Assembly: GCA_947446645.1 (NCBI GenBank)
Contig: CANFHA010000008.1
Span: forward strand, 1 to 64,000
Length of the DNA stretch: 64,000 nt
Source of the DNA: Chitinophagaceae bacterium
GTDB lineage: Bacteria > Bacteroidota > Bacteroidia > Chitinophagales > Chitinophagaceae
Direction of reading: 5' to 3'
A model generated the notes under the pieces. It searched no databases. It saw nothing but the letters and a program-made list of their open reading frames with translations, and was not told the DNA's origin. This document shows, piece by piece, positions 28,035 to 38,140 of this stretch; positions within the stretch are counted from its first letter, which is position 1, and every line of letters starts with the position of its first letter. A program made the position numbers and the translations under genes.

Positions 28035-29483
28035 ATCAGTTCCATTATGGCGTTAAGAATATCCGCACTTTCTTCGTCCAGCGCTTTCATTTCTTCCAGT
28101 ATCTGCTGTGGCTGGCGCAGGGTGGCTTCTTCTTTCTTGTTGGGGTTTTTGGCGCTAAGGTCGCAGGTGGCCTGGTCTATGTTCTTTATATCTACCGTCC
28201 ATGAGTTTTCGCTATCGGCTTTTGTTTTTTGCAGTTCTATAAAATCGGCAAGGTCTTTTTCGTTGAGTGCATTGGTCTTGCCGAGGTTGCGGTCCAGGTT
28301 GAGCTGGTAAAACCATACTTTTTTTGTGGCGCTGCCTTTCTCAAAGAAAAGCACTACGGTTTTTACGCCTGCCCCGGTAAAGGTGCCGCCCGGCAGGTCT
28401 AGTACCGTATGCAGGTTGCAGCTATCGAGCAGTTGCTTGCGCAGGGCCACAGAGGCATTATCGGTATTGCTGAGAAATGTGTTCTTAATAACCACACCGG
28501 CCTTGCCGCCAGCCCTGAGTATCTTGATAAAGTGCTGCAGGAAGAGGGATGCCGTTTCGCCTGTTTTAATAGGGAAGTTTTGCTGCACCTCTGCCCGCTC
28601 CTTGCCACCAAAGGGCGGGTTGGCCAGTACTACATCGTAGCGGTCTTTCTCCTGTATATCGGCAAGGTTTTCGGCAAGGGTATTGGTATGTATAATATTG
28701 GGTGCTTCCACACCATGCAATATCATGTTCATAATACCTATTATATAGGCTAGTGATTTTTTCTCCTTGCCATAAAAGGTTTTCTTCTGCAGTATCTCGG
28801 TCTCTTTGGTGGTGAGGGCTTTGCTGTGCTTCAGGTAATTGAACGCCTCGCACAGGAAGCCTGCGGAGCCTACAGCGCCATCGTATATAGTATCGCCTAT
28901 TTTGGGTGCCACCACCTTTACTATAGTGGTAATGAGTGGGCGGGGCGTATAGTACTCGCCGCCATTGCGCCCGGCATTGCCCATGTTCTTTATCTTGTCT
29001 TCATAGAGGTGGCTCATCTCATGCTTTTCGGCATGTGTGCGGAAGCGCAGCTCATCAATACGGTTGAGCACCTCCCGCAGGTTGTAGCCGCTCTGCACGC
29101 GGTTCTTCAGCTCGCTGAATATCTCGCCAATCTTATATTCTATAGTGTCCGCACTTTCGGCATCTTTCTTAAATTTTTTGAGATAGGGAAACAGTTCTAT
29201 ATTCACAAAGTCAGTCAGGTCATCGCCGGTCAGTGCCGCATGGTGGTCTATTTTACCATCTGCACCTTTCGGGGTAGCCCATGTTCCACTGGTATTTGAG
29301 TTCTATTATCAGGTTATATGCCTTACCTGTTAGCTCAGCTGCTGTGGCTTTATCTCTTTCCAGGTCGTCAAGGTATTTAAGAAACAATACCCACGAGGTC
29401 TGCTCCACATAATCCAGTTCACTGCCACATCCGGCATCTTTATGCAGTATGTCGTCTATGTTCTTAAAAGTTTGTTCAAACAT
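28031..29483 (-). pseudogene. hsdM: Type I modification methyltransferase subunit M, frameshifted
   Basis: The N-terminal part (29483 down to about 29282; MFEQTFKNIDDILHKDAGCG ... ELKYQWN) and the rest (from about 29281; WATPKGADGKIDHHAALTG ... to 28031) are both typical HsdM but in different frames. The break falls at AAC-A-TGG near 29279-29285 and is consistent with a 2-nt loss. The catalytic part is intact in the second frame (GEYYTPRPL, NPPFGG at about residue 195 of that frame). If real, the modification subunit is split or absent. A sequencing error is possible. It is not a homopolymer site. Confidence 0.85.
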
Positions 29484-30220
29484 TTTATTGTTGCCTATTT
29501 AGCCGAAAGATAAGGGAAAAAAATCATCCGCCTCCGGGCCACGTCCAAGCCAAAGAATCCCACAATACCACTATAAACAAATCATGTTGGAGCCAATCAT
29601 ATCCCTCCGTAAATTTGTGATGAAATTCCAGGTTTCACACCCCGAATTTTTTTTCCCACAACAGTCATGCAAGCAAATTCAGCTCATGCCTGAATTCAAA
29701 AAAATCCGGTTCAGACAACGCGGCACAACGGGTAATTTTGGGGCACAAAACGGGTAATTTTGAGTAATTTGACAGAAAGCAAATCAAATCAGGTTAATCA
29801 AAAAAATCAAACGAATCACGGTTCAGACAAAATGCCCCACTGGGGCAAAACGGGGCATCGCATTATACGTAAGTCATTAATAACCAACATCTAAAATTTA
29901 AAAATGCCCCATATCATCAACATTTTTATTTGATTTTAAATGGGGCATTTTCAAAAAAACACCCTTTGCGCCTCAGCGTCTTAGCGGTTAAATAATTAAA
30001 CACAAGGCAAGGGGCAAGCCAAAAAACACAATTGCGGCCACCGGAAAAAACCAGAAGAAAACCCGCAATCAAAAAATCACAAACAACTGGTTATCAATAC
30101 CAACCTGAGCAAAAAGAAATTTCACAACCACCGGAAATTCACCAGATCACCAAAAAAAAGAGACGCAAAATGCGTCTCAAAAACCTTATAAAACATAAAA
30201 TATAACACAAGCCAATCACA
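29484..30220. other. Long non-coding stretch with several small repeats
   Basis: About 740 bp without a convincing gene. It holds two copies of ACGGGTAATTTTG (about 29730-29765), a copy of the TCAGGTTAATCAAAA/GGTTCAGACA repeat found around the GxxExxY gene, a perfect long-loop inverted repeat AAAATGCCCCA / TGGGGCATTTT (29901-29911 and 29941-29951), and a GCGCCTCAGCGTCTTAGCGG element at about 29969. It looks like a repeat landing zone between hsdM and dcd. Confidence 0.6.
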
Positions 30221-30259
30221 GACTCACGACTCACGACTTATGACTCACAACTTACGACT
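30221..30259. repeat. GACTCACGACT dispersed repeat, copy 1
   Basis: The 9-10-nt periodic stretch GACTCACGACTCACGACTTA continues TGACTCACAACTTACGACT. A second copy of the same motif lies inside the phage-like cluster at about 55719-55749. Confidence 0.7.
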
Positions 30260-30267
30260 GGCGAAGC

Positions 30268-30804
30268 CTAAAATTTATTCTTCCACATCATGCTCTCCAC
30301 CGGTTTGTTGGTGCGGCCGTTGTACTTGGCATCGCCTTTATTAGAGTAGTTGTTGATCACCGGCCCCTCTACCGGAAAGTAAATAAGCTGCCCTATGGGC
30401 ATGCCCGCATATACCCTTACCGGGTGCACGCAGGAGATTTCCAGCGTCCATGCATTGCAGAAGCCTACATCGCCCTTGCCGGCGGTGGCGTGTATATCTA
30501 TACCCAGCCTGCCGGTAGATGATTTGCCCTCAAGGAAGGGCACATGGGCATGGGTTTCTGTGTATTCTTCGGTAACGCCCAGGTATAGCTGGCCGGGCTG
30601 CAGTACATAGCCCTCTTCCGGTATCTCGAAATGGGATATGGTATTGTGCTTGCGGGCATCGAGCACGGTGTCGTTATACATGGCCAGGTACTTGCCAAGA
30701 TGCACATCATAAGAGTTAGACCCAAGGTATTTACGGTCATACGGCTCTATGACAATGGTGCCTTTTTCTATTTCTTCCAGTATGCGGGAGTCAGAAAGTA
30801 TCAT
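30268..30804 (-). CDS. dcd: dCTP deaminase
   Basis: At 178 residues it has the usual family length. The nucleotide-binding strand YDVHLGKYLA, GKSSTGRLGIDIHATAGKGDVGF (substrate-binding Ser/Arg and the trimer core) and NAWTLEI with the catalytic Glu are all present, as is a C-terminal YNGRTNKP tail. It makes dUTP from dCTP in pyrimidine nucleotide metabolism as a homotrimer. An exact -7 box lies 4 nt upstream of its start. Confidence 0.95.
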   Translation of the reverse strand: MILSDSRILEEIEKGTIVIEPYDRKYLGSNSYDVHLGKYLAMYNDTVLDARKHNTISHFEIPEEGYVLQPGQLYLGVTEEYTETHAHVPFLEGKSSTGRLGIDIHATAGKGDVGFCNAWTLEISCVHPVRVYAGMPIGQLIYFPVEGPVINNYSNKGDAKYNGRTNKPVESMMWKNKF

Positions 30805-30808
30805 AGGG

Positions 30809-30816
30809 CAAATATA
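30809..30816 (-). promoter_or_regulatory. -7 box TATATTTG upstream of dcd
   Basis: TATATTTG on the minus strand matches TAnnTTTG and lies immediately upstream of the dcd start, again implying a very short leader. Confidence 0.45.
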
Positions 30817-30922
30817 TAGTAAACATACCCTCCTGCAACTACGGATGTGGCGTAGAAGGGGGCTAATTTTTATATAAATTTAAATTCAATGAAAAATAGC
30901 GGGTTAATTACCTTAAAAATTA

Positions 30923-30930
30923 TATTTTTG
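30923..30930 (+). promoter_or_regulatory. -7 box TATTTTTG upstream of the DUF5606 gene
   Basis: TATTTTTG matches the consensus exactly and is 20 nt before the ATG at 30951, a normal leader length. Confidence 0.6.
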
Positions 30931-30950
30931 CTCCCCTTTTAATACGGTTT

Positions 30951-31598
30951 ATGGAATATAGAGAAATAGTAGCGGTTACTGGCCTCGGCGGACTTTACCA
31001 ATTGCTGACCACAAAGAGCGATGGTGCTATAGTGCGCAATGTAACAGACAAAACTACCAAGTTTATATCTGCACGCCAGCACAATGTGACCCCGCTGGAA
31101 AGCATAGAGGTATACACTACGGGCGACAATGTGCGCCTGCACGAGGTGTTTCAGAAGATGCAGGAGCATGAAGCAAGCATACCGCTGGCTGATTCTAAAA
31201 GCAACGACAACAATGCCATAAAGAGCTATTTCGTGTCCATCTTCCCTGAGTTTGACCAGGAGCGTGTATACGTAAGCGACATGAAGAAGATGCTGAAGTG
31301 GTACGATGTGCTGAAAGCCAACGACCTGCTGCACTTTGAAATGATGGAAGCACCTGCTGAAGAAGAAGGCGCTGCTGAGGCTGCACCTGCCGAGGCTGCA
31401 AAGGCTGAAGCCGCAGAAGAAAAGCCTGCTAAGAAAGCAAAGGCTAAGAAAGCTGATGAAATGGACGCAGCCCCTGAAGCTGAAGAAAAGCCAAAGAAAG
31501 TAGCAAAGAAGAAGAAGGCAGAGGGTGAAGAAGCTGCAGACGGCGAGGAAAAGCCAGCTAAGAAAGCTGCTCCAAAGAAAAAGAAGACTGAAGAATAG
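30951..31598 (+). CDS. DUF5606 domain protein with Ala/Lys/Glu-rich tail, 215 aa
   Basis: Residues 1-130 form the conserved domain (EYREIVAVTGLGGLYQLLTT, ESIEVYTTGDNVRLHEVF, MKKMLKWYDVLKANDLLHFE). Residues 135-215 are an Ala/Glu/Lys low-complexity tail with KKAKAKKA-type segments resembling histone-like tails, suggesting nucleic-acid contact. The domain is restricted mainly to Bacteroidota and has no settled function. Convergent with the M16-like gene. Confidence 0.85.
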   Translation: MEYREIVAVTGLGGLYQLLTTKSDGAIVRNVTDKTTKFISARQHNVTPLESIEVYTTGDNVRLHEVFQKMQEHEASIPLADSKSNDNNAIKSYFVSIFPEFDQERVYVSDMKKMLKWYDVLKANDLLHFEMMEAPAEEEGAAEAAPAEAAKAEAAEEKPAKKAKAKKADEMDAAPEAEEKPKKVAKKKKAEGEEAADGEEKPAKKAAPKKKKTEE

Positions 31599-31605
31599 CA
31601 AGAAC

Positions 31606-31632
31606 GAATCTCTCGCAAAGGCGTAGAGGCGC
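31606..31632. repeat. Dispersed CTCTCGCAAAGGCG element, host copy
   Basis: GAATCTCTCGCAAAGGCGTAGAGGCGC is the reverse complement of a closely related stretch at about 54244-54270 within the phage-like cluster. A shorter relative is at about 29965-29990. Confidence 0.65.
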
Positions 31633-31697
31633 TGTTTCCCCGTGTGATGTTTTAAAGATCGCAGAGGAGTAGGGCTACAGAGATTATAAAATATTGA

Positions 31698-31725
31698 TAG
31701 AGCCGGGATGCAAGTCTCGGCTCTA
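31698..31725. terminator. Stem-loop between convergent genes
   Basis: TAGAGCCGGGA pairs with TCTCGGCTCTA (one mismatch) over a 6-nt loop. It separates DUF5606 (+) from the M16-like gene (-) and probably terminates one or both. Confidence 0.5.
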
Positions 31726-31749
31726 CGTGTTTTATAGTAGTATGTGGTA

Positions 31750-33033
31750 CTAGATCACTACTAGTTCGTGGAAGTCGGCACGGGCAAAGTATTTCTGTGC
31801 GAGCAGCTGCAATTCTTTGGCAGTCACCGTTTTGTATATGTTGATGTTGCGGTTGAAGTGGTCTTCGGTAAAGCCGTTGAGTATAAGGGTGCGCCAGCGC
31901 TGCAGTATAGAGAACGGGCCATCGAGATCGGCGAGGAGGCCGCCCAGCAGGTAGTTCTTTACCAGCAGCAGCTCGTCATCAGCAGCTGGTTCGTTGCAGA
32001 GCAGCTCCATTTCGTGGTATACCTCTTTGATCGCCGGCTCCACCACATCTCTACCAGTCTCGGTGTGAATGATAAATGAGCCGCCGCTCACCTCGGGAGA
32101 GAGCGAGCTGTAAATGCCATAGGTGTAGCCCTTTTCCTCGCGTATGTTGCTCATGAGCCGCGAACCGAAATAGCCGCCAAACATGGTGTTGAGCACTACC
32201 ATGGGTGCGTAGTCGGGGTGGTGACGGTTGGGAAACAGGCGGCCAATGCGGATGGCTCCTTGTACGCCGTTAGGATCGTTATTGATGCGTGCTATTGTTT
32301 CAGCTGAGGTTTCTATGCCATAGGTGCCCCTGGTAAGTGTGCTGGCTGTAATAGGCACTTTCCCAAAGACATCATTGATACACTTGACTTCCTTTGCACC
32401 TACCTTACCTGCCATGAAGATGCGGGCATTAGACAGGTTGTAATGCGCATGATAGAAGGCCAGGAGATCCTCGCGGGTAAGTGCCTCTATATGCTCTTTC
32501 CGGCTATAGCGGCCATAAGGGTGATCCGGACCATATAGCATAGCGTCTATCTGCTGATTGGCTACAAACTCGCACTGGCGAAGGTTTACAAGCAGCTTCT
32601 GTAAAGTGTTGTGCCTATGTATCTCCACTTCGCTCTCCGGGAAGGTGGCATCTGTGATGATCTCGTACACCATAGGCAGCAGCTCAGGCAGATGCTTCGT
32701 AAGCGAGTATAGTGTTATAGATGCATAGTCGTTGCTGGCATTTATTTTAAGCTGCGCGCCATAAAACTCAAGCGCCTCATGTATCTGCTCAGCTGTATGC
32801 GAGGAGGTGCCATTTTTGAGCAGGGCTGCGGCGGCCTGTGCCACAGAAGGCTTCTGCTCATACCACAGACCGGCTGTAAACACCCAGTCTATCTGCACCA
32901 CATCCTGCACACCGGCATCGAGCCAGTAGAGCGGCAGGCCGTTGTCCAGTTTTTCCTGCTGTATGGCAGGCAGCTTATATTCAAATTCCACCGCATCGTG
33001 AATAGCCGGGGATATCTTTCTATCTAAAGTCAT
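31750..33033 (-). CDS. M16 peptidase-like protein without the zinc motif, 427 aa
   Basis: Two M16 halves are present (N-terminal LDNGLPLYWLDAGVQDVVQIDWVFTAG and C-terminal LLNTMFGGYFGSRLMSNIREEKGYTYGIYS). Where active M16 enzymes carry HxxEH the segment reads AALLKNGTSSHTAEQ, so zinc binding and catalysis are lost. Such inactive subunits normally pair with an active M16 protein, usually the neighbouring gene, but none is adjacent here. It could act as a scaffold or regulatory subunit. Confidence 0.88.
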   Translation of the reverse strand: MTLDRKISPAIHDAVEFEYKLPAIQQEKLDNGLPLYWLDAGVQDVVQIDWVFTAGLWYEQKPSVAQAAAALLKNGTSSHTAEQIHEALEFYGAQLKINASNDYASITLYSLTKHLPELLPMVYEIITDATFPESEVEIHRHNTLQKLLVNLRQCEFVANQQIDAMLYGPDHPYGRYSRKEHIEALTREDLLAFYHAHYNLSNARIFMAGKVGAKEVKCINDVFGKVPITASTLTRGTYGIETSAETIARINNDPNGVQGAIRIGRLFPNRHHPDYAPMVVLNTMFGGYFGSRLMSNIREEKGYTYGIYSSLSPEVSGGSFIIHTETGRDVVEPAIKEVYHEMELLCNEPAADDELLLVKNYLLGGLLADLDGPFSILQRWRTLILNGFTEDHFNRNINIYKTVTAKELQLLAQKYFARADFHELVVI

Positions 33034-33052
33034 TTCAGTTTGTTTAAAGTCA

Positions 33053-33060
33053 CAAAACTA
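33053..33060 (-). promoter_or_regulatory. -7 box TAGTTTTG upstream of the M16-like gene
   Basis: Exact TAnnTTTG on the minus strand, 19 nt from the start at 33033. It overlaps the stop codon of the upstream thioesterase gene, so the M16-like gene can be transcribed on its own. Confidence 0.5.
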
Positions 33061-33570
33061 TTTCATAAACAGTGCCCTGAGTTCACCTGCATCCTCAGTT
33101 TTCATTTTACCACCAAGTATCAGCCGTAGCTGCCTGCGCCGCAGGGCACCCTCAAACATCTTTTTTTCGAGGTCTGTATCGGGCACCAGCTCAGGCACCT
33201 TGCGGGGCTTTCCGTGCGGATCGAGGGCCACAAAGGTCATGTATGCTTCGTTTGATAGGTATTTGTACTGCGCAGTGAGGTCTTCACCCCAAACACGCAG
33301 ATACACCTCCATTGAAGTATTGAACGACCGCGTAAGCTTAGCCTCAATGGTCAGCAAATTGCCCAGGCGTATAGGCTGGGTAAAAGAGACATTATCTACT
33401 GAAGCGGTTACTACCGGGCAGTTACAATGTTTCTGTGAAGAAATTGCCGCTGCGATGTCCATCCAGTGCATGAGCTTTCCTCCCATCAGGTTACCAAGGG
33501 TATTTGTATCATTGGGCAGTACCAGCTCAGACATGATAACAAATGTTTCCTGCGGTTTTTTAGTGTTCAT
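33058..33570 (-). CDS. Acyl-CoA thioesterase (hotdog fold), 170 aa
   Basis: Hotdog fold of the YciA/BFIT type: LPNDTNTLGNLMGGKLMHWMDIAAAISSQKHC (catalytic Asn/Asp helix), VVTASVDNVSFTQPIRLGNLLTIEAKL, and NEAYMTFVALDPHGKPRKVPEL. It hydrolyses acyl-CoA to the free acid and CoA in the cytoplasm. Chain-length preference cannot be read from the sequence. Confidence 0.93.
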   Translation of the reverse strand: MNTKKPQETFVIMSELVLPNDTNTLGNLMGGKLMHWMDIAAAISSQKHCNCPVVTASVDNVSFTQPIRLGNLLTIEAKLTRSFNTSMEVYLRVWGEDLTAQYKYLSNEAYMTFVALDPHGKPRKVPELVPDTDLEKKMFEGALRRRQLRLILGGKMKTEDAGELRALFMK

Positions 33571-33679
33571 TCTTTACAATTTGAGAGGCGAAAATTACTG
33601 CAATATCTGCTCTTAAGCATTTATTATTTTGCAAAGACTGCAGACTCATGGCTGTGGCGCCAAAATATATAGTAAAAAA

Positions 33680-33707
33680 GAAAAGCTACCTGGTGTGGTA
33701 GCTTTTC
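33680..33707 (-). terminator. Intrinsic terminator of the T9SS cargo gene
   Basis: GAAAAGCTACC pairs perfectly with GGTAGCTTTTC over a 6-nt loop. On the minus strand it is followed by TTTTTT. Confidence 0.8.
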
Positions 33708-33726
33708 GAGTGTTATAACCAAAATA

Positions 33727-34884
33727 TTACTTAGCTATTTCAATTGCTTTTACAGAGTATTGATTGCCATTGTTATTCAGCCTGATATAGTAGGTGCCGT
33801 TAGCAACATATGCCGGAATAGCTATGGTGGCTTCTGTGCCAACTACAGCCAAGGAGCCATTGGTTACTACCTGGCCATTAAGATTAACCAGCTCATAGCT
33901 CCATGAACCAGAGATGGCAGGAAGCGTTATAGTTACCTTGTTAGCAGTTACCGGGTTAGGATATACGCTTACCGACAGCTGATTATTTAACTCATCGACG
34001 CCTACATTTACCAGCCGCTGTGCGTGCGTTGTAGCTTTAGTAGGGGTAGCGTAAGTGCTATCGGAGAATTGTACATTGGCAAATGGAGTTACTTCCATTG
34101 TGCGATAATAGTTCTGCTCATAGGTTTTTGTAACCTGGGCTTGTGTAAGACCGAGAGCACTTAATAAAGTAGGAGATGCCGGAACTCCACTAATGAAGAA
34201 GCTGTCAACACTTGATGTAACAGTTTTCACCTGCAATACATCATACCAGTTCGAAGCACCACCTACCAGATTCTTGACTCTCATTTTACCCCAACCGATC
34301 ACCGTATCCTGCTCTTTAGTATATGTCCTAACAACGCCAGGGGCGCTGGTTAAGGCAGCAAAAGCAACCGATATAACAAAATTAAAATCGAAATGATACA
34401 CAGACATCCAAGTGGAAAGGTTAGTTGCCGGGAAAGCTATTTTTGTCTTTGGTGCTGAATATAGTGTCGATTGTACTGGTATTACAATGCTATCGGAAGG
34501 ACCTGATGTGACTGCGGTGAGACTATAGGCAGCGAGTTGCACATCAATTCCATATTCCATAAGCCCGGTACTCGTGTTTGCGGATTGAACATTTCCCTGG
34601 TAGGCGTAGGTGGAAAAGCTGTAAAAATTACTATCCGCAAATTGGTAGGAAGACGATGGCACGCGGTATGCGTAGAGTACCGCTGTACTATCTGTAACAC
34701 TGCTCAAATCCCATGTGCCATTGGCCATTGCAGTGAATGATGGAAATGCTGAAGCGGCAACTGTGGCTTTCAGACTGTCTGTGCCGGTTAAGGAAGCAGG
34801 ATAACTTCCTGAGTTTAAGGTGATCTGCGCATTAGTGTTAACAGCAAGTGCTAATGCGATGGTGGTTAGTAAGGCTTGTTTCAT
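33727..34884 (-). CDS. Secreted protein with T9SS type A sorting domain, 385 aa
   Basis: Signal peptide MKQALLTTIALALAVNTNAQ (start placed at 34884; 34905 is the alternative). The middle 270 residues are beta-rich and unrecognised. The C-terminal 75 residues (LSVSVYPNPVTANKVTITL ... GTYYIRLNNNGNQYSVKAIEIAK) are a T9SS sorting domain. It is exported through the outer membrane by the type IX system. Monocistronic with its own terminator. Confidence 0.85.
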   Translation of the reverse strand: MKQALLTTIALALAVNTNAQITLNSGSYPASLTGTDSLKATVAASAFPSFTAMANGTWDLSSVTDSTAVLYAYRVPSSSYQFADSNFYSFSTYAYQGNVQSANTSTGLMEYGIDVQLAAYSLTAVTSGPSDSIVIPVQSTLYSAPKTKIAFPATNLSTWMSVYHFDFNFVISVAFAALTSAPGVVRTYTKEQDTVIGWGKMRVKNLVGGASNWYDVLQVKTVTSSVDSFFISGVPASPTLLSALGLTQAQVTKTYEQNYYRTMEVTPFANVQFSDSTYATPTKATTHAQRLVNVGVDELNNQLSVSVYPNPVTANKVTITLPAISGSWSYELVNLNGQVVTNGSLAVVGTEATIAIPAYVANGTYYIRLNNNGNQYSVKAIEIAK

Positions 34885-34935
34885 AATTTTCTTTATGCTG
34901 CACATATGATAACGGTGTTAAAAATCTAACTCAGC

Positions 34936-37794
34936 CTATTTGCTAAGATGCATACTGCGCTCCTTGTATAAATTTCTAAACCAAGGATCTCGCAGATTTT
35001 TTATAAACCTGATCGCCTCGCCTGTGCTTTTCATTTCAGGCCCCAGCTCTTTGTTTACATTAGGAAACTTATTGAAGCTAAAGATGGGTTCCTTAACTGC
35101 AAAACCATCCAGTTTCTGCACCATTTTCTGGTCCTTCAATTTTATTTCACCCAACATTACTTTGGTAGCAATGTTCAGATAAGGAATGCCATAAGCCTTA
35201 GCGATAAATGGCGTTGTGCGGCTGGCCCGTGGGTTTGCCTCTATTACATACACTTTACCATCTTTGATGGCATACTGAATATTGATCAAGCCCCTGATAT
35301 TAAGGCGCAGCGCTACTTTTTTTGCTATTTCCGCCATCTCTTCCAGTACCAGTGGGGTTAGGTTGAATGCCGGTAACACAGCGTGACTATCACCACTGTG
35401 TATGCCTGCCGGCTCAATATGCTCCATAATTCCCATTATATGCACCTGTTCTCCATCGCATATTGCATCAACTTCTGCTTCCTGGCAGCGATCAAGGAAA
35501 TGGTCGATAAGTATTTTGTTTCCAGGCAAGTGCTTCAACAGGCTTACCACGCTTTTTTCCAACTCTTCGTCATTAATGACGATACGCATGCGCTGACCAC
35601 CCAACACATACGACGGACGCACCAAAACAGGGTAACCTACTTCTTTGGCTACTTCTATTGCCTCATCGGTAGTATAGGCGGTGCCATAATTAGGATAGGG
35701 GATACCAAGCTCCTTAAGTGTATCGCTAAACCGTCCGCGGTCTTCGGCAATGTCCATATTATCGAACGAAGTACCTATTATTTTGATACCCCGGTCGTGT
35801 AAGCGGCCGGCAAGCTTCAACGCCGTTTGACCGCCAAGCTGCACTATTACTCCATCTGGCTTTTCATGTTCTATTATCTCCCACAGGTGTTCCCAATATA
35901 CCGGTTCAAAATATAGTTTGTCCGCAATATCGAAGTCGGTTGATACCGTTTCCGGATTGCAGTTAACCATTATGGATTCATAGCCACATTCTCTTATTGC
36001 CATAAGCCCGTGCGTGCAGCAATAATCGAATTCTATTCCCTGGCCAATGCGGTTAGGACCTGAACCAAGCACAATGATTTTTTTCTTAGAAGATACTATA
36101 CTCTCATTGCTTAATATACCTGATGCAGCGGGAGATTTTTCCGACGGTGCATTTTCAAATGTGCTATAGAAATATGGAGTTTTAGCTTCAAATTCGGCAC
36201 TGCAAGTATCTACCATTTTAAATACCCGCGTGATACCGAGTGCTCTGCGATGCTCATATACTTCATCAGCAGTACAGTCTTTCACAAGCTCTGCAATTTG
36301 CTCATCGCCAAAACCCATTTGCTTTGCCTTGCGAAGCAACGACTCCGGCAGCTTATCAAGATGCTTATATTTCCTGATCTGCGTTTCAAGATTTACTATA
36401 TCCTGTATCTGGTATAAAAACCACCTGTCGATCTGCGTAAGCTCCTGTATTGTTTTTATGGAAACACCTGCAGCCATAGCCTCTTTTATCCTGAAAATCC
36501 GGTCCCAAGTGGGGCGTTTCAGTGTATCTATAAGCTCCTCAGGACGTAAACGGCTTGTGCTGATAAATGAAAGTCCTGTGGCATTGTTCTCCAGGCTCTG
36601 ACATGCCTTCTGCAGCGCCTCAGGAAAGGTGCGACCTATAGCCATTACTTCGCCTACTGACTTCATCTGAAGCCCTAAAGTATCATCTGCGCCCTTGAAT
36701 TTGTCAAAATTCCAGCGCGGCATTTTTACAATAACGTAGTCAAGCGCCGGCTCAAAATATGCAGAAGTAGTTTGTGTGATCTGGTTTTTAAGTTCATCGA
36801 GGTTATAACCTATTGCCAGCTTGGTTGCGATCTTTGCTATAGGGTATCCGGTAGCTTTTGACGCAAGGGCTGACGACCGGCTTACACGTGGATTTATCTC
36901 AATTGCAATGATCTCTTCGGTTTCCGGATTGAGCGCAAACTGCACATTACATCCCCCTGCAAAATTTCCAAGGTCACGCATCATCATGATCGCAGTATTG
37001 CGCATGAGCTGAAATGCTGTGTCGCTGAGCGTCATGGCAGGTGCTACTGTGATACTGTCGCCCGTATGGATGCCCATCGGGTCGAAATTTTCAACTGTAC
37101 AAATGATAACAACATTATCATTCATATCGCGTAGTAACTCCAGTTCAAACTCTTTCCAGCCCATTACTGCTTTTTCCACCAGTACCTCATGCATAGGCGA
37201 TGCGGTGAGCCCCCGCTCCAGGGCCGCATCCAGCTCTTCTTTGTGCCATACTATGCCGCCGCCAGTGCCACCAAGGGTAAAAGAAGGACGGATAACGATA
37301 GGCAAACCTATTTCCTGAGCAAATTCTTTTCCTTCCAGCAATGAGTTTGCCGTTTTAGCCTGCGCCACCGGCACTGCGAGCCGTATCATCCACTGGCGGA
37401 AAAGCTCACGGTCTTCTGCTTTGTCTATGGCTTTGATATCCACGCCAATGAGCCTTACATTATAGCGCTCCCACACTCCCAGTTCATCCGCCTCTTTTGC
37501 AAGGTTCAGGGCAGTTTGCCCACCCATGGTTGGTAACACCGCATCAATATCATTTTCCTCCAGTATCTGCTCGATGCTTTCCACGGTAAGTGGCAGCAAA
37601 TATACACGGTCGGCCATCATGGGGTCAGTCATAATGGTGGCGGGGTTAGAATTGACCAATATTACTTTTATTCCTTCTTCCCTAAGGCTCCTTGCTGCCT
37701 GGGTGCCAGAATAATCGAATTCGCAGGCCTGCCCGATAACTATGGGGCCAGAACCAATGATAAGTACACTTTTAATAGAAAGATCGCGCGGCAT
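34936..37794 (-). CDS. carB: Carbamoyl-phosphate synthase large subunit
   Basis: Two ATP-grasp synthetase halves are present: [20 protein letters not shown] at the N-terminus and [20 protein letters not shown] at about 585, each with GGQTALNLA or GGQTALKLA. The protein stops at about 952 residues after [14 protein letters not shown] and lacks the C-terminal MGS-like allosteric domain of the 1070-residue enterobacterial enzyme, a form common in Bacteroidota. It makes carbamoyl phosphate for arginine and pyrimidines with CarA, which is not adjacent. Confidence 0.96.
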   Translation of the reverse strand: MPRDLSIKSVLIIGSGPIVIGQACEFDYSGTQAARSLREEGIKVILVNSNPATIMTDPMMADRVYLLPLTVESIEQILEENDIDAVLPTMGGQTALNLAKEADELGVWERYNVRLIGVDIKAIDKAEDRELFRQWMIRLAVPVAQAKTANSLLEGKEFAQEIGLPIVIRPSFTLGGTGGGIVWHKEELDAALERGLTASPMHEVLVEKAVMGWKEFELELLRDMNDNVVIICTVENFDPMGIHTGDSITVAPAMTLSDTAFQLMRNTAIMMMRDLGNFAGGCNVQFALNPETEEIIAIEINPRVSRSSALASKATGYPIAKIATKLAIGYNLDELKNQITQTTSAYFEPALDYVIVKMPRWNFDKFKGADDTLGLQMKSVGEVMAIGRTFPEALQKACQSLENNATGLSFISTSRLRPEELIDTLKRPTWDRIFRIKEAMAAGVSIKTIQELTQIDRWFLYQIQDIVNLETQIRKYKHLDKLPESLLRKAKQMGFGDEQIAELVKDCTADEVYEHRRALGITRVFKMVDTCSAEFEAKTPYFYSTFENAPSEKSPAASGILSNESIVSSKKKIIVLGSGPNRIGQGIEFDYCCTHGLMAIRECGYESIMVNCNPETVSTDFDIADKLYFEPVYWEHLWEIIEHEKPDGVIVQLGGQTALKLAGRLHDRGIKIIGTSFDNMDIAEDRGRFSDTLKELGIPYPNYGTAYTTDEAIEVAKEVGYPVLVRPSYVLGGQRMRIVINDEELEKSVVSLLKHLPGNKILIDHFLDRCQEAEVDAICDGEQVHIMGIMEHIEPAGIHSGDSHAVLPAFNLTPLVLEEMAEIAKKVALRLNIRGLINIQYAIKDGKVYVIEANPRASRTTPFIAKAYGIPYLNIATKVMLGEIKLKDQKMVQKLDGFAVKEPIFSFNKFPNVNKELGPEMKSTGEAIRFIKNLRDPWFRNLYKERSMHLSK

Positions 37795-37807
37795 TATAAA
37801 TAAAATT

Positions 37808-37815
37808 CAAATGTA
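37808..37815 (-). promoter_or_regulatory. -7 box TACATTTG upstream of carB
   Basis: Exact TAnnTTTG on the minus strand, 13 nt upstream of the carB start. Confidence 0.5.
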
Positions 37816-38057
37816 AAATTCCAACTTCAAAAAAAGCGCGATGAGCAGATATGAAAATCGGGCTCAACGCCCGAGGTGTAAAAGTATAAAAAATACTGCT
37901 TGCATTTTCCTTCTTTAGAAAAAACAGCAAATTTGAAAAATCGGTCGCATGTATTAATTCATACGTCAAACATCGTGATAAAAATGAATATTTGTTGTAT
38001 TAATGGCGTTTTGATGGCCTGTTTTATAAATTAGCTGCTCGGGGATAATTATTTGCA

Positions 38058-38065
38058 TAATTTTG
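38058..38065 (+). promoter_or_regulatory. -7 box TAATTTTG upstream of mreB
   Basis: Exact TAnnTTTG match 75 nt before the chosen mreB start (38141). A CACTTTTG element at about 38108-38115 is a second, weaker candidate. Confidence 0.5.
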
Positions 38066-38140
38066 CAGAAATGGGGCAAATTACCCCAAACTGTATTACT
38101 TTTTTCGCACTTTTGCGAATATTATAAAATAGCGCCCATA

